A stretch of DNA of 64,000 bases from assembly GCA_905197685.1 (NCBI GenBank), contig CAJJZS010000001.1:434001-498000 (forward strand). The letters are read 5' to 3'. The stretch is from an uncultured Oscillospiraceae bacterium (GTDB taxonomy: Bacteria; Bacillota; Clostridia; Oscillospirales; Ruminococcaceae). Below the pieces are notes generated by a model that was given only the letters and a program-made list of their open reading frames with translations, was not told the DNA's origin and did not search any database. Below are positions 33,458 through 42,314 of the stretch, piece after piece. Made by a program: the position numbers and the translations under genes. Numbering within the stretch: position 1 is the first letter of the stretch; every line of letters starts with the position of its first letter.

Positions 33458-34189
33458 TTGCATTTTCAATTCAGAAAAAAAGGACAAATCGGAGCGTTAC
33501 TCGGTATCATGTTTATTCTGACCTTCACACTGTTTGGTATTTATCGAATACAGGAAAAACCGATTCCTGTATCGGCTGTTTTGCCCAAAGAACCGATAAC
33601 CGTTATTATCGATCCGGGGCATGGAGGAATAGATGGAGGGGCAACCGATAACAACATCATTGAAAAGGATATCAACCTTGCTGTTTCGCTAAATTTAAGA
33701 GATTTGTTGTCGATACAGGGATTTCGTGTTATAATGACCAGAGAGGATGATCGTTCGCTGCATGATGACGGATTGACCCAGATTGCGCGACAGAAGCGTT
33801 CCGATATGTATCATCGCCTGTCTGTCATTGAAAGTAATTCGAATGCTGTTTTTATCAGTATTCATCAAAATAAATTTGAACAAAGCTCGTCAAAGGGCGC
33901 TCAAATTTTTTACAGTCCAAATCATCCCGACTCTCAGAAATTAGCGCAATCAATACAGGATTCTTTTGTTAGCCTGCTTCAACCGGATAATCACAGAGAA
34001 ATCAAAGAAGCGCAGAACAACCTGTTTTTATTATACGAATCTCAAATTCCGGCTGTTATGGTAGAGTGTGGGTTTATTTCCAATCCCGAAGAGGCTGCAA
34101 AGTTGCAGACCGAAGCGTATCAACAACAGATTGCGTTTACGGTTTACCGGGGACTGCATCATTATTTGCAGGCTGCCGACAGCAGATAA
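33458..34189 (+). CDS. cwlD: N-acetylmuramoyl-L-alanine amidase, CwlD-like
   Basis: A 243-residue zinc amidase with one N-terminal membrane helix (IGALLGIMFILTFTLFGIY). The Amidase_3 domain shows the first zinc His in VIIDPGHGGIDGGAT, then IEKDINLAV, ISIHQNKF with the second His, and the catalytic Glu in MVECGFISNPEEA. Size and single-helix anchor match CwlD, which with PdaA makes muramic delta-lactam in spore cortex. I start at TTG 33458 seven bases after GGAAAGGGGA; the frame is open to 33368 without a site. radA follows after 17 bases. Confidence 0.85.
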   Translation: MHFQFRKKGQIGALLGIMFILTFTLFGIYRIQEKPIPVSAVLPKEPITVIIDPGHGGIDGGATDNNIIEKDINLAVSLNLRDLLSIQGFRVIMTREDDRSLHDDGLTQIARQKRSDMYHRLSVIESNSNAVFISIHQNKFEQSSSKGAQIFYSPNHPDSQKLAQSIQDSFVSLLQPDNHREIKEAQNNLFLLYESQIPAVMVECGFISNPEEAAKLQTEAYQQQIAFTVYRGLHHYLQAADSR

Positions 34190-34206
34190 AAGGACAGTGA
34201 AAAAAG

Positions 34207-35571
34207 ATGGCAAAAACAAAAATAAACTATGTTTGTACACAATGCGGAGCAATCCAGCCGAAGTGGATGGGGAAATGCCCCGACTGCGGAAGTTGGAACA
34301 CGTTGACAGAAAATATAGAAGAACCGGTTTCCCGCTTTTCTTCTTCCTCTGTTGTTTCCAAACATGGATGTGTGGTTCAGAAATTGGAGCAAATCAATTC
34401 CAATGAAGAGCAGAGATACCTGACACAGATGCAGGAATTAAACCGCGTGCTGGGCGGAGGAATTGTTCCGGGGTCGGTTATTCTACTCAGTGGGGACCCC
34501 GGAATCGGAAAATCAACCCTTTTGCTTCAAATTTGTCAGACCATTTCTTCCGATGCGCAAATCCTTTATATTTCGGGAGAAGAAAGTTTGCGGCAAATTA
34601 AATTAAGGGCAGCTCGCTTGGGCGTTACAACAGACCATTTAAGTTTAAGCTCAACAACCAATATCGAGGCGGTGATTGAAGCGATTCAATCTCAAAAGCC
34701 GGATATCGTTATGGTGGATTCGATTCAGACAATGAATCTTTCTGCGTTAAACTCTTCCTCCGGCAGTGTGACCCAAGTGAGAGAGTGTACCCAGCTTTTA
34801 ATTAACGCTGCCAAAACATTGGAGATTCCGGTTTTTATTGTGGGTCATGTCAATAAAGACGGCGCGATTGCCGGTCCTAAGGTTATGGAGCATATGGTAG
34901 ACGCAGTGTTGTATTTTGAAGGGGAGAGAAACCTTTCTTACCGTATTTTAAGAGCGATTAAGAATAGATACGGTTCCACCAATGAAATCGGCGTTTTTGA
35001 AATGGGAGAAAATGGGTTGGAAGAGGTGGTAAATCCATCCAAAGCGATGTTGGAGGGACGCCCCGAAAATGTTTCGGGAACCTGTGTTGCCTGTGTTATT
35101 GAAGGTTCCCGCCCTATCTTGGCAGAAGTTCAGGCTTTGGTTTCCAAAAGCGGTTATGCCGTACCCAAAAGAATGGCAACCGGATTCGATTACAACAGAC
35201 TTTCCTTGATATTGGCAGTTTTGGAAAAACGCTGCGGATATTTTTTCGGTACATTGGACGCTTACATCAATGTGGTTGGGGGAATGAAATTGGACGAGCC
35301 TGCCGCTGATTTACCGATTGCGTTGTCATTGGTTTCCAACCTGACCGATAAAGTAATTCCCGATGATTTGGTTGCATTTGGAGAAATCGGACTTGCCGGA
35401 GAGATGCGCGCGGTGAATCGTATTCTGATTCGTGTTAAAGAAGCGCAGCGTTTGGGATTTCAGCGTTGTATTCTTCCCAAACAGTGTGTAGCGGCAATCA
35501 ATTCCGAAGTAGAAATTGAGCTGATTGGGGTTTCTACTCTGTCAGAAGCAATCAGCAAGGCTTTGGTATAA
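34207..35571 (+). CDS. radA: DNA repair protein RadA
   Basis: RadA is a RecA-like branch-migration ATPase. The 454 residues include an N-terminal zinc finger (CTQCGAIQPKWMGKCPDC), Walker A GDPGIGKST near 98, Walker B VMVDSIQT, the RadA-specific KNRYGSTNE near 256 and a C-terminal Lon-like domain. Length is standard. RBS AAAAGGACAG. It shares a strand with cwlD, and the alcohol dehydrogenase follows after 29 bases. Confidence 0.97.
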   Translation: MAKTKINYVCTQCGAIQPKWMGKCPDCGSWNTLTENIEEPVSRFSSSSVVSKHGCVVQKLEQINSNEEQRYLTQMQELNRVLGGGIVPGSVILLSGDPGIGKSTLLLQICQTISSDAQILYISGEESLRQIKLRAARLGVTTDHLSLSSTTNIEAVIEAIQSQKPDIVMVDSIQTMNLSALNSSSGSVTQVRECTQLLINAAKTLEIPVFIVGHVNKDGAIAGPKVMEHMVDAVLYFEGERNLSYRILRAIKNRYGSTNEIGVFEMGENGLEEVVNPSKAMLEGRPENVSGTCVACVIEGSRPILAEVQALVSKSGYAVPKRMATGFDYNRLSLILAVLEKRCGYFFGTLDAYINVVGGMKLDEPAADLPIALSLVSNLTDKVIPDDLVAFGEIGLAGEMRAVNRILIRVKEAQRLGFQRCILPKQCVAAINSEVEIELIGVSTLSEAISKALV

Positions 35572-35600
35572 GAGTTTTGTATAAAGAAAGGACTGCTTTT

Positions 35601-36665
35601 ATGGATACATTACAAAAAAATACGATGATGGGGCTGGTTTATCACGATACAGGGAAGATTTCTTTAGAAGAAAGACCGGTTCCTAAAATTTGCTCTCCCA
35701 AAGATGCGATTGTAAAGGTAACGCTCTCTGCAATCTGTACCAGCGACCTGCATATTAAAAACGGAATGGTTCCCAGAGCGAAGAAAGATATTATCTTAGG
35801 GCATGAGTTTGTGGGAATTGTCACCGAGGTGGGAGCCGAAATTACACATTTACGCCCCGGGGACCGTGTTGCGGCAAATTGTATTACCTTTTGCGGAGAT
35901 TGTTGGTTTTGCAGACAGGGGTTCATCAACAACTGCGAAGCAGGCGGTTGGGAGTTAGGCTGCCGTATTGACGGATGTCAGGCAGAATATGTTCGTGTAC
36001 CGTTTGCAAATATGGGGTTGACAAAGATTCCGGATCAGGTTTCTGATGAAGAAGCATTGTTTCTGGGCGATATTGTTTCCAGCGGATATTTTGGAGCAGA
36101 ACTTGCCGAAATTACTCCCGGAGACAGCGTAGCGGTAATCGGAGCAGGTCCGGTAGGGATGTGCGCGATGCAGGCAGCAAAATTGTTCGGTGCAGGAAAG
36201 ATTATTGCGCTTGATATTGATGCCGAACGTTTGGAATATGCAAAAGCGCACAGTCTTTGCGATGAAGTTATTCTCAATCAGGAAGATGCGGAAGAACAAG
36301 TTAAAAAATTAACAAATTCAAGGGGAGCCGACGCGGTTATTGAATGTGCGGGAAGCTCTTCCAGTTTTCAGACAGCGTGGAAAATTGCCAGACCGAATGC
36401 GGTTGTTGCGATTGTTGCAATGTATGAACAGGCGCAAACCCTGCCTTTGGAGCAGATGTATGGGAAAAATCTGATCTTCAAAACGGGCGGTGTTGATGCA
36501 ATACATTGCGAACGACTGATGAAGCTGATTGCTGCCGGAAAATTCCCGACCGATTTTTTGATTTCTCATAAAGCTCCGTTAAATCGTATTTTAGAAGGTT
36601 ATCATATCTTTGAAGAAAAGCTGGAACATTGTATCAAATGGGTTGTTACTCCTTATGAGCGTTAA
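35601..36665 (+). CDS. Zinc-dependent alcohol dehydrogenase family protein
   Basis: A medium-chain dehydrogenase of about 354 residues. Catalytic zinc ligands lie in ICTSDLH and LGHEFVG; the structural zinc loop has the four Cys of CGDCWFCRQGFINNC. The Rossmann motif is VIGAGPVGMCA near 177, followed by ALDIDAERLEYA. Substrate could be a secondary alcohol, a sugar alcohol or a diol; neighbours do not settle it. The chosen ATG has AAAGGA eight bases ahead. Its last 11 bases overlap the next gene. Confidence 0.88.
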   Translation: MDTLQKNTMMGLVYHDTGKISLEERPVPKICSPKDAIVKVTLSAICTSDLHIKNGMVPRAKKDIILGHEFVGIVTEVGAEITHLRPGDRVAANCITFCGDCWFCRQGFINNCEAGGWELGCRIDGCQAEYVRVPFANMGLTKIPDQVSDEEALFLGDIVSSGYFGAELAEITPGDSVAVIGAGPVGMCAMQAAKLFGAGKIIALDIDAERLEYAKAHSLCDEVILNQEDAEEQVKKLTNSRGADAVIECAGSSSSFQTAWKIARPNAVVAIVAMYEQAQTLPLEQMYGKNLIFKTGGVDAIHCERLMKLIAAGKFPTDFLISHKAPLNRILEGYHIFEEKLEHCIKWVVTPYER

Positions 36666-37455
36666 GACAAGTCAATTTGTAAAAATTCCGCATCTTCCAA
36701 GCAGGAAAGTCACCGTTGCGGCAGTGTCTTCCGAGCATGAAGAAATCATAACGGCTCTGCGGAAGTTAGAAATCAAAGTTCTTCCGATAAAACCAACCAA
36801 TCAATTAGATGAACCGGTAGCATCCCATGCAGATATGCAGTTGCTTCCGGTGGGAGAAAATTATTTTTTTCTTTCTTCCGAACAACAGCAGCTTTCTCAA
36901 GATTTGATGAAACTGGGCGCGGTGGTTCGATTCGGAGAAAAATTGGAAAAAGAATATCCGAAAGATGTCTTATATAATGCGGTTTGTTTGAATAAGTTTT
37001 ATATTTGTAACAACAAGACAATCTCTCAAAAAGCAAAATCTTTTTTAGAGGATTCCGGGAAAAAAGCAATCTATGTAAAACAAGGTTATACAAAATGTTC
37101 TGTCTGTGTTGTTGACGAAAATTCAATCATTACCGCAGACCCAAAGATTGCCGAGCTGTCAAGCCAAAACGGAATGGATGTTTTGCTGATTCGTCCGGGA
37201 TTTATTCAAATTCCAAAGTATGATACCGGATTGATTGGCGGTTGCTGCGGCAAACTGGATTGGAATCAAATGGCGTTTACCGGAAAGCTGTTACAGCATC
37301 CTGACGGAGATAAGATACAAAGCTTTTTAAAACAGAGAAAGATTGATGTGATAGAGTTAACCGAATATCCGTTGTTTGATATTGGAAGTATCATTCCAAT
37401 TTGTCAGCTTGCTTGTGAAGAAATCGGTATGACAAAAAACATTCGGATTGAGTAA
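36655..37455 (+). CDS. DUF6873-type GME-fold protein
   Basis: A 266-residue cytosolic protein that I recognise as the DUF6873 family, predicted to share the guanidino-group-modifying enzyme fold of arginine deiminases and amidinotransferases. Visible landmarks are VVDENSIITADPKIA near 152 and IGGCCGKLDWNQMAFTG near 192, which contains two adjacent Cys that could be nucleophilic. The start overlaps the dehydrogenase gene by 11 bases in another frame and has no good site of its own, so translation is probably coupled. No substrate is known. A perfect hairpin follows. Confidence 0.7.
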   Translation: MSVKTSQFVKIPHLPSRKVTVAAVSSEHEEIITALRKLEIKVLPIKPTNQLDEPVASHADMQLLPVGENYFFLSSEQQQLSQDLMKLGAVVRFGEKLEKEYPKDVLYNAVCLNKFYICNNKTISQKAKSFLEDSGKKAIYVKQGYTKCSVCVVDENSIITADPKIAELSSQNGMDVLLIRPGFIQIPKYDTGLIGGCCGKLDWNQMAFTGKLLQHPDGDKIQSFLKQRKIDVIELTEYPLFDIGSIIPICQLACEEIGMTKNIRIE

Positions 37456-37472
37456 ATCTAAAAAAAGATTTC

Positions 37473-37510
37473 CCTCCATTTCGCTAAATTTTCATTTAGC
37501 GAAATGGAGG
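37473..37510. terminator. Perfect 17-base hairpin downstream of the GME-fold gene
   Basis: Arms 37473-37489 and 37494-37510 with loop TTTC. On the plus strand no U tract follows (ATAGCAAAAAA). On the minus strand an A7 run (37460-37466 on +) would give a U tract, but no minus gene ends here. It may act as an mRNA 3' stabiliser. Confidence 0.65.
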
Positions 37511-37577
37511 ATAGCAAAAAATACCACTTCCCGACACGGGTTTGTGATTCATTTTTATTTTATGGCGGTGATTTTAA

Positions 37578-38672
37578 TTGGATCAGGCAATTTTATTTGA
37601 TTGTCCCGATATTTTACGCGAGTTCCTTTTTTACATGGAAACCATCCTCGGGCGTTCGCCTAAAACCGTAAACGGATACTATATTGAATTGAGAACCTTT
37701 TTTCGATATATCAAGTCGGTAAAACTTCTCAAACAAATTCCAAAGGATTCTGAAGAACTTTCGGAAATTAAAATTGACGATATTTCCAAAGATTTAATTT
37801 GTTCGGTCACTTTAAGCGACATCTACGATTTTTTGCATTTCTCTTTAGAAACGCTTCATAACAATACGGCAAGCCGTTCCAGAAAAATTGCAAGCATTCG
37901 CGCGCTTTATAAATATCTGACAACCAAAACAAATTATATGGAAGAAAATCCCGCAAAAAATCTGGATACTCCCTCGCAAAGAAAATCGGTACCAAAATAT
38001 TTAACTTTGGAAGAATCCATTAATCTGCTTGCCAGTGTAAAAGATGAATCTCCGTTAGTAACAGCGAGAGATTATTGTATGCTGACCTTGATGTTAAATT
38101 GCGGAATGCGTGTTTCCGAATTGGTGGGAATCAATCTGGAAGATATCCGTGACAATACCTTGCGGCTGTTAGGAAAAGGAAATAAAGAACGAATTGTTTA
38201 TCTCAATGACGCCTGTGTTTCGGCATTGGGCAATTATTTAAAGCTGCGGCAGCAGCCGGAAACCGGAACGGATCGAAACGCGCTGTTTTTATCGGCGCAG
38301 CACCGAAGAATGACAACTCGTCGAGTAGAACAAATTGTAGCAAAATACTTAAAAGCCTGCGGTCTGGACGGGCGCGGTTATTCTCCGCATAAGCTCCGTC
38401 ATACAGCCGCGACCCTGATGTATCAGCATGGCGGCGTTGATATTCGAGCATTAAAAGAAATTTTAGGACACGCGAATATCGGAACAACAGAAATTTATAC
38501 GCACATTTCCAATCAGATGATTGAGCAGGCAGCCAACGCTTCCCCTCTTTCCTCTGTTACCAGGAAATTGAGCGAACAGGAATTGTTGATGCAGCAAATT
38601 GAAGCGCACAACCAGGAACAAAAAAATGCGGAAACCATTCCGGAACAAGAGAGTTTTGCAAATCAAAAATAA
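37578..38672 (+). CDS. Tyrosine recombinase, XerC/XerD type
   Basis: A 364-residue integrase-family recombinase. The N-terminal SAM-like domain spans about 1-125; the catalytic domain has Arg in NCGMRVSELVG, HKLRHTAA, LGHANIGTTEIYTHIS with the final Tyr nucleophile. All catalytic residues appear intact. The ~30-residue Gln/Glu-rich tail is longer than in Xer proteins. It starts with TTG after GGCGGTG. It sits between housekeeping genes without phage genes or attachment repeats, so chromosome dimer resolution is more likely than phage integration. nth follows closely. Confidence 0.88.
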   Translation: MDQAILFDCPDILREFLFYMETILGRSPKTVNGYYIELRTFFRYIKSVKLLKQIPKDSEELSEIKIDDISKDLICSVTLSDIYDFLHFSLETLHNNTASRSRKIASIRALYKYLTTKTNYMEENPAKNLDTPSQRKSVPKYLTLEESINLLASVKDESPLVTARDYCMLTLMLNCGMRVSELVGINLEDIRDNTLRLLGKGNKERIVYLNDACVSALGNYLKLRQQPETGTDRNALFLSAQHRRMTTRRVEQIVAKYLKACGLDGRGYSPHKLRHTAATLMYQHGGVDIRALKEILGHANIGTTEIYTHISNQMIEQAANASPLSSVTRKLSEQELLMQQIEAHNQEQKNAETIPEQESFANQK

Positions 38673-38686
38673 AAAGGATGATGAAA

Positions 38687-39409
38687 ATGGATTTAAAAGA
38701 AAAGGCTGTTTTAGCGGTAGATGCTTTAGAAAAGGAATATCCCGATGCACAATGCTCGTTGGTTTATGATCCTAAAAAGGCGTATGAGCTGCTGATTTCT
38801 ACTCGGCTGTCTGCTCAATGCACCGATGCAAGGGTCAATATTGTAACGAAGGATTTATATCAAAAATATACCTCCCTTTCCGATTTTGCAAATGCCCCTT
38901 TGGAGGAAATGGAGGAAATGATAAAAACCTGCGGCTTGTTTAAAACAAAGGCAAAAGATATTATTGCGATGTCCAAAATGCTGTTGGAAGAATATGACGG
39001 GATTCTTCCCGATACTGTAGAAGAATTGACAAAATTGCCGGGTATCGGCAGAAAAACTGCTAATTTGATTGTGGGAGATATTTATCATAAACCGGCAGTT
39101 GTCTGCGACACCCATTGTATTCGTATCACTAATTTATTAGGATTGAGTCACGGGAAAAATCCCCTTCAGGTAGAAAAGCAGCTCCGAGCTGTTTTACCGA
39201 TGGATCGGGCAAATGATTTTTGCCATCGTCTTGTTTTGCATGGACGGGGTGTTTGTGTTGCAAATCGTCCGAAATGCGACCGCTGCTGTATGCAGGCTTT
39301 CTGTTCTTTTGCAAACGGTGAATCGGAGGTCTGCGAGAGCAAAAACAACCCGAAAAAATCTTCCGAAAAAGTTTCCGGCAAAAAAACTGCTGCAAAGAAA
39401 AAATCATAA
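38687..39409 (+). CDS. nth: Endonuclease III
   Basis: A base-excision DNA glycosylase/AP lyase for oxidised pyrimidines. The helix-hairpin-helix and catalytic Lys lie in LPGIGRKTANLIVGD, the catalytic Asp in VVCDTHCIR, and the 4Fe-4S cluster Cys pattern C-x6-C-x2-C-x5-C near residue 195. The last ~25 residues form an unusual Lys/Ser-rich tail (KKSSEKVSGKKTAAKKKS). Three in-frame ATGs (38678, 38681, 38687) exist; the third is nine bases after AAAAGG. Confidence 0.95.
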   Translation: MDLKEKAVLAVDALEKEYPDAQCSLVYDPKKAYELLISTRLSAQCTDARVNIVTKDLYQKYTSLSDFANAPLEEMEEMIKTCGLFKTKAKDIIAMSKMLLEEYDGILPDTVEELTKLPGIGRKTANLIVGDIYHKPAVVCDTHCIRITNLLGLSHGKNPLQVEKQLRAVLPMDRANDFCHRLVLHGRGVCVANRPKCDRCCMQAFCSFANGESEVCESKNNPKKSSEKVSGKKTAAKKKS

Positions 39410-39468
39410 CCCTTTTGCTTCTCCCCTCACCTTCCCTGTTCTAAACAAAGAGGGTATGAAGTAAAAGC

Positions 39469-39499
39469 AAAACCGGTATGGATTTCCATACCGGTTTTT
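39469..39499. terminator. Bidirectional terminator
   Basis: 14-base arms (39469-39482 and 39485-39498) with A4 and T5 edges, between converging nth (+) and the SbcC-like gene (-). Confidence 0.88.
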
Positions 39500-39512
39500 A
39501 TACTGCATTTTT

Positions 39513-42314
39513 TTAATTTTGAGAAGTTTCTTCTTTTAAAGAAACCAGATGGAAACGGATTCCCGCTTTTGTCAGCATTTCTTTTTCTCTGTTGTGACAG
39601 GAGAACAGCAAAATCTGTTCTTCCTGCGTTTCCAGAAGAAAGCTCAAAAAACGCGCTGTTCTTTCATCGTCTAATTGAGTAAAGCTATCGTCAAAGATAA
39701 CCGGAACAGATACCTTTTGATTTCCTTCTGTTGCAAACAGATGAAGAAGTTCCAGACGCATAATCAGATAGATTAAATCTGCCATTCCGTTGCTGAGAGA
39801 AGAAACATCCACCAATTTTCCGGTTTTCTTTTCTTCCAGGCGAATCCCCAATGACTGGTCAATCACCGCTTTGGTATATCGCGAGTTGGTGATTTTCTGA
39901 ATCGCTTGAGAAATTTTTAAGTTAAGCTGTGGGGCAAAATCACGATGAAGCTGCCCGCTTAATGAAAGCAGTTTTTCCTTTGCAATCTCCAATGCGTCTA
40001 AGTTACTTTGGTGACGCTGTATCTGTTGACGAATTTCCTGTAAATCGGATTCAATCTGTCCGCAAGGGCGCTGGGTTTCTTCTTTTCCTCGGCGCAGACC
40101 TTCCAATTCGGCTTCGGATTTTATCAGTTCGGAAAGTTTTGCATTAACTTCGTCCAGCTTTTCACAGGTTTCCTGTCGGTCGGCAGAAATCTCTGTTTCT
40201 CCCATTCTTTGAGAACGGACATTGTTTTCCAATTCTTCATAAGTATATCCGTTCAGTGTTTCTTCCAACAGCTCTTTTTGCAGCTTTAACTCAACCGAAA
40301 TTTCGTCATATCTGCGTTTTCCCTGTCTGCATTTTTCTAAATCGTCCGAAGTCTGTGCGCCGGCTGACGCGCAGGCTTCCACTGCGTATGCGATAGATTG
40401 GTTAATCTGTTCAATTTGATTGGCGCAGTTTTCCTCCTCCTGCATAATCTGCTGCTGCTGAAGGTGAAGCCTTTGTAAATCGGTGCGGATTCTTTTTGCC
40501 TGATTTACCGATTCTTTTAATGATTTTAAACGAACCTCATCGGCAGATAAGGATTCCGATTCTGTTGCAGAACCGGAATTTTCCGAGGAGTTTTCATCAG
40601 AATCTGTTTCGGTATCCTCTTGCTGAGAAATTCTTCGGGTCAGCTTTTGCAGATACGAGGTAATTTCCGATTCCAGAAGATTTGCTTTTTGAGATTTTGC
40701 GGTAATCTCTTCCAAAAGGATGTTTTCCTGCTCCTCAAACTGATGTACTTTATAGTTGTTGACCTGTACCCTACCCAACATTTCTTCCAATCGGGCAAGC
40801 GGATTTTGCAGATTAAGCAGTTGGTAACTTTCTAAAATATCTTTCTGCATTTCCTCGATTTTTTCTAAGCTGTCCCCTTTTTGCTTTGATTTTTCAAAGC
40901 GGAAAATGAAGAACAGACCGATAATCGAACAAACTAAACCGACAATCATACCGGAAACTCCTGCCAAAACAGGGAAAGCCGTAAATGCAATTACCGCAGC
41001 AAAGGTAAGCAGCAACAGCACACCGAAAGAAAGGATTCCGATTCCGACGGATTTTGAATGATCCGGCTTTTTCTGTTCTTTCATCTCTTCCAGATGGCGG
41101 TAACTTTGAATATCTTCTTCCAGCTTTTCCCCGTCAATCGCTGACAGTTTGCTGAGATGGAAAGAAACATTACTCTTTTTAATTTGAAGTTCTCTCAGTT
41201 CGTCCCGCAAGGTTTCCAGATTCAGGTGGCGTTCAAACATCAAATCAAACTGCTCTAAAATCTCATCATCGGCTCCGGATACTTCCAGTGTTCGGTAGAG
41301 ATTGTTTAACTCCTGCGTTCGGCGGTTCAATTCATCCAAAGCGCGGCGATATTTTTCTAAAGTTCGGGTAATCTGCGCCTTTGCGCCCAAACGTTTTTGC
41401 GCCTGGTCAATCAGCTCTAAATCAATATCCCGATAGGAGAGATATTTCTCATTTTCCTTTTCGATGCGTTCAATACGCGTTCTTAAATTCTGCGCTTTCA
41501 GGTAGCGCCCGCCTAGTTCCTTTGCGGCGCTTTCCCGAACCTGCGCTTCCAGCAATTTTTTCTCTTTTTCTAACTGCTCAATCTCGCGGCGAAGTTCTTT
41601 GCCCTTTTGCAGCAGCTGAAAATATTCCGATTCATTCTTTTTGGATTCTTCCAATTCTTCGGAAAGTTCTTTTTCCCGAAGAACGGCTTGTCCATAAGGG
41701 GTTTTACTCTTTTTCGGAGAGCCGATCTGCTCCGCTTTTTCGTCTAAACAGCGTAAAACCGCGCTGAGCGAAACGTTAGAATCGGCTGTCTTCATCAAAG
41801 AAAGCAGCTTATCATTCACTTCGGCAGAAAATCCCGATTCCTGCGCAACGCCGGAGCAACTCATCTGCGCAATATTGGCAGTATTGTTAAAGGCAGTTTT
41901 GCTCAGTCCTAACAGTGTTTCCCCGATTTGAGGCTGACGGGTTACGGCATGATACGGAAAATCCAGGGTTAAATCATCGCCGGTCAAATCATCATAAACC
42001 TTAACCGATTCGTTATCTTTGTCAAAGCTGCGTTCGATGCGGTAGGTTCGTTCCTCGTTTCGGCAGATTAAAACGCCACGGTAACTGCCGCCGTCCCACG
42101 GCTGATACTTGTCCCGATGCGGGGTGTAGCTGCGCCGCTTGGCAGCCGGTTGATAGAAGCCGTAAAACATTCCGGTTAAAAATGCCTGTATTGTGCTTTT
42201 CCCCGCTTCGTTTTTTCCTTCTATCAAATTCAGCCCCGGTTCCAAGTTGATTTCTTTTTCTCGGAACTTTCCGAATCCAATCAGCTTTAGCTGTAAAATT
42301 TCTAATTTTTGCAT
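39513..42314 (-). CDS. SbcC/YhaN-like AAA ATPase with coiled coils and a membrane segment
   Basis: A 933-residue SMC-like protein. Walker A is GKNEAGKST (33-41). Long coiled coils lie at about 205-345 and 475-790. They are interrupted at about 424-473 by two hydrophobic helices (GILSFGVLLLL, then GMIVGLVCSIIGLFFIF), as in Bacillus YhaN. The C-terminal ATPase half has LSNGMADLIYLIMRLELL and Walker B PVIFDDSFTQLDDERT. With its SbcD/YhaO-like partner it probably processes DNA ends at or near the membrane. The ATG directly follows the partner's stop (TAAATG). Confidence 0.88.
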   Translation of the reverse strand: MQKLEILQLKLIGFGKFREKEINLEPGLNLIEGKNEAGKSTIQAFLTGMFYGFYQPAAKRRSYTPHRDKYQPWDGGSYRGVLICRNEERTYRIERSFDKDNESVKVYDDLTGDDLTLDFPYHAVTRQPQIGETLLGLSKTAFNNTANIAQMSCSGVAQESGFSAEVNDKLLSLMKTADSNVSLSAVLRCLDEKAEQIGSPKKSKTPYGQAVLREKELSEELEESKKNESEYFQLLQKGKELRREIEQLEKEKKLLEAQVRESAAKELGGRYLKAQNLRTRIERIEKENEKYLSYRDIDLELIDQAQKRLGAKAQITRTLEKYRRALDELNRRTQELNNLYRTLEVSGADDEILEQFDLMFERHLNLETLRDELRELQIKKSNVSFHLSKLSAIDGEKLEEDIQSYRHLEEMKEQKKPDHSKSVGIGILSFGVLLLLTFAAVIAFTAFPVLAGVSGMIVGLVCSIIGLFFIFRFEKSKQKGDSLEKIEEMQKDILESYQLLNLQNPLARLEEMLGRVQVNNYKVHQFEEQENILLEEITAKSQKANLLESEITSYLQKLTRRISQQEDTETDSDENSSENSGSATESESLSADEVRLKSLKESVNQAKRIRTDLQRLHLQQQQIMQEEENCANQIEQINQSIAYAVEACASAGAQTSDDLEKCRQGKRRYDEISVELKLQKELLEETLNGYTYEELENNVRSQRMGETEISADRQETCEKLDEVNAKLSELIKSEAELEGLRRGKEETQRPCGQIESDLQEIRQQIQRHQSNLDALEIAKEKLLSLSGQLHRDFAPQLNLKISQAIQKITNSRYTKAVIDQSLGIRLEEKKTGKLVDVSSLSNGMADLIYLIMRLELLHLFATEGNQKVSVPVIFDDSFTQLDDERTARFLSFLLETQEEQILLFSCHNREKEMLTKAGIRFHLVSLKEETSQN

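Noticed and set aside
37578..38672. Xer-type recombinase considered as a prophage or integrative-element integrase
   Set aside because: No tRNA target, attachment repeats, phage or conjugation genes are nearby.
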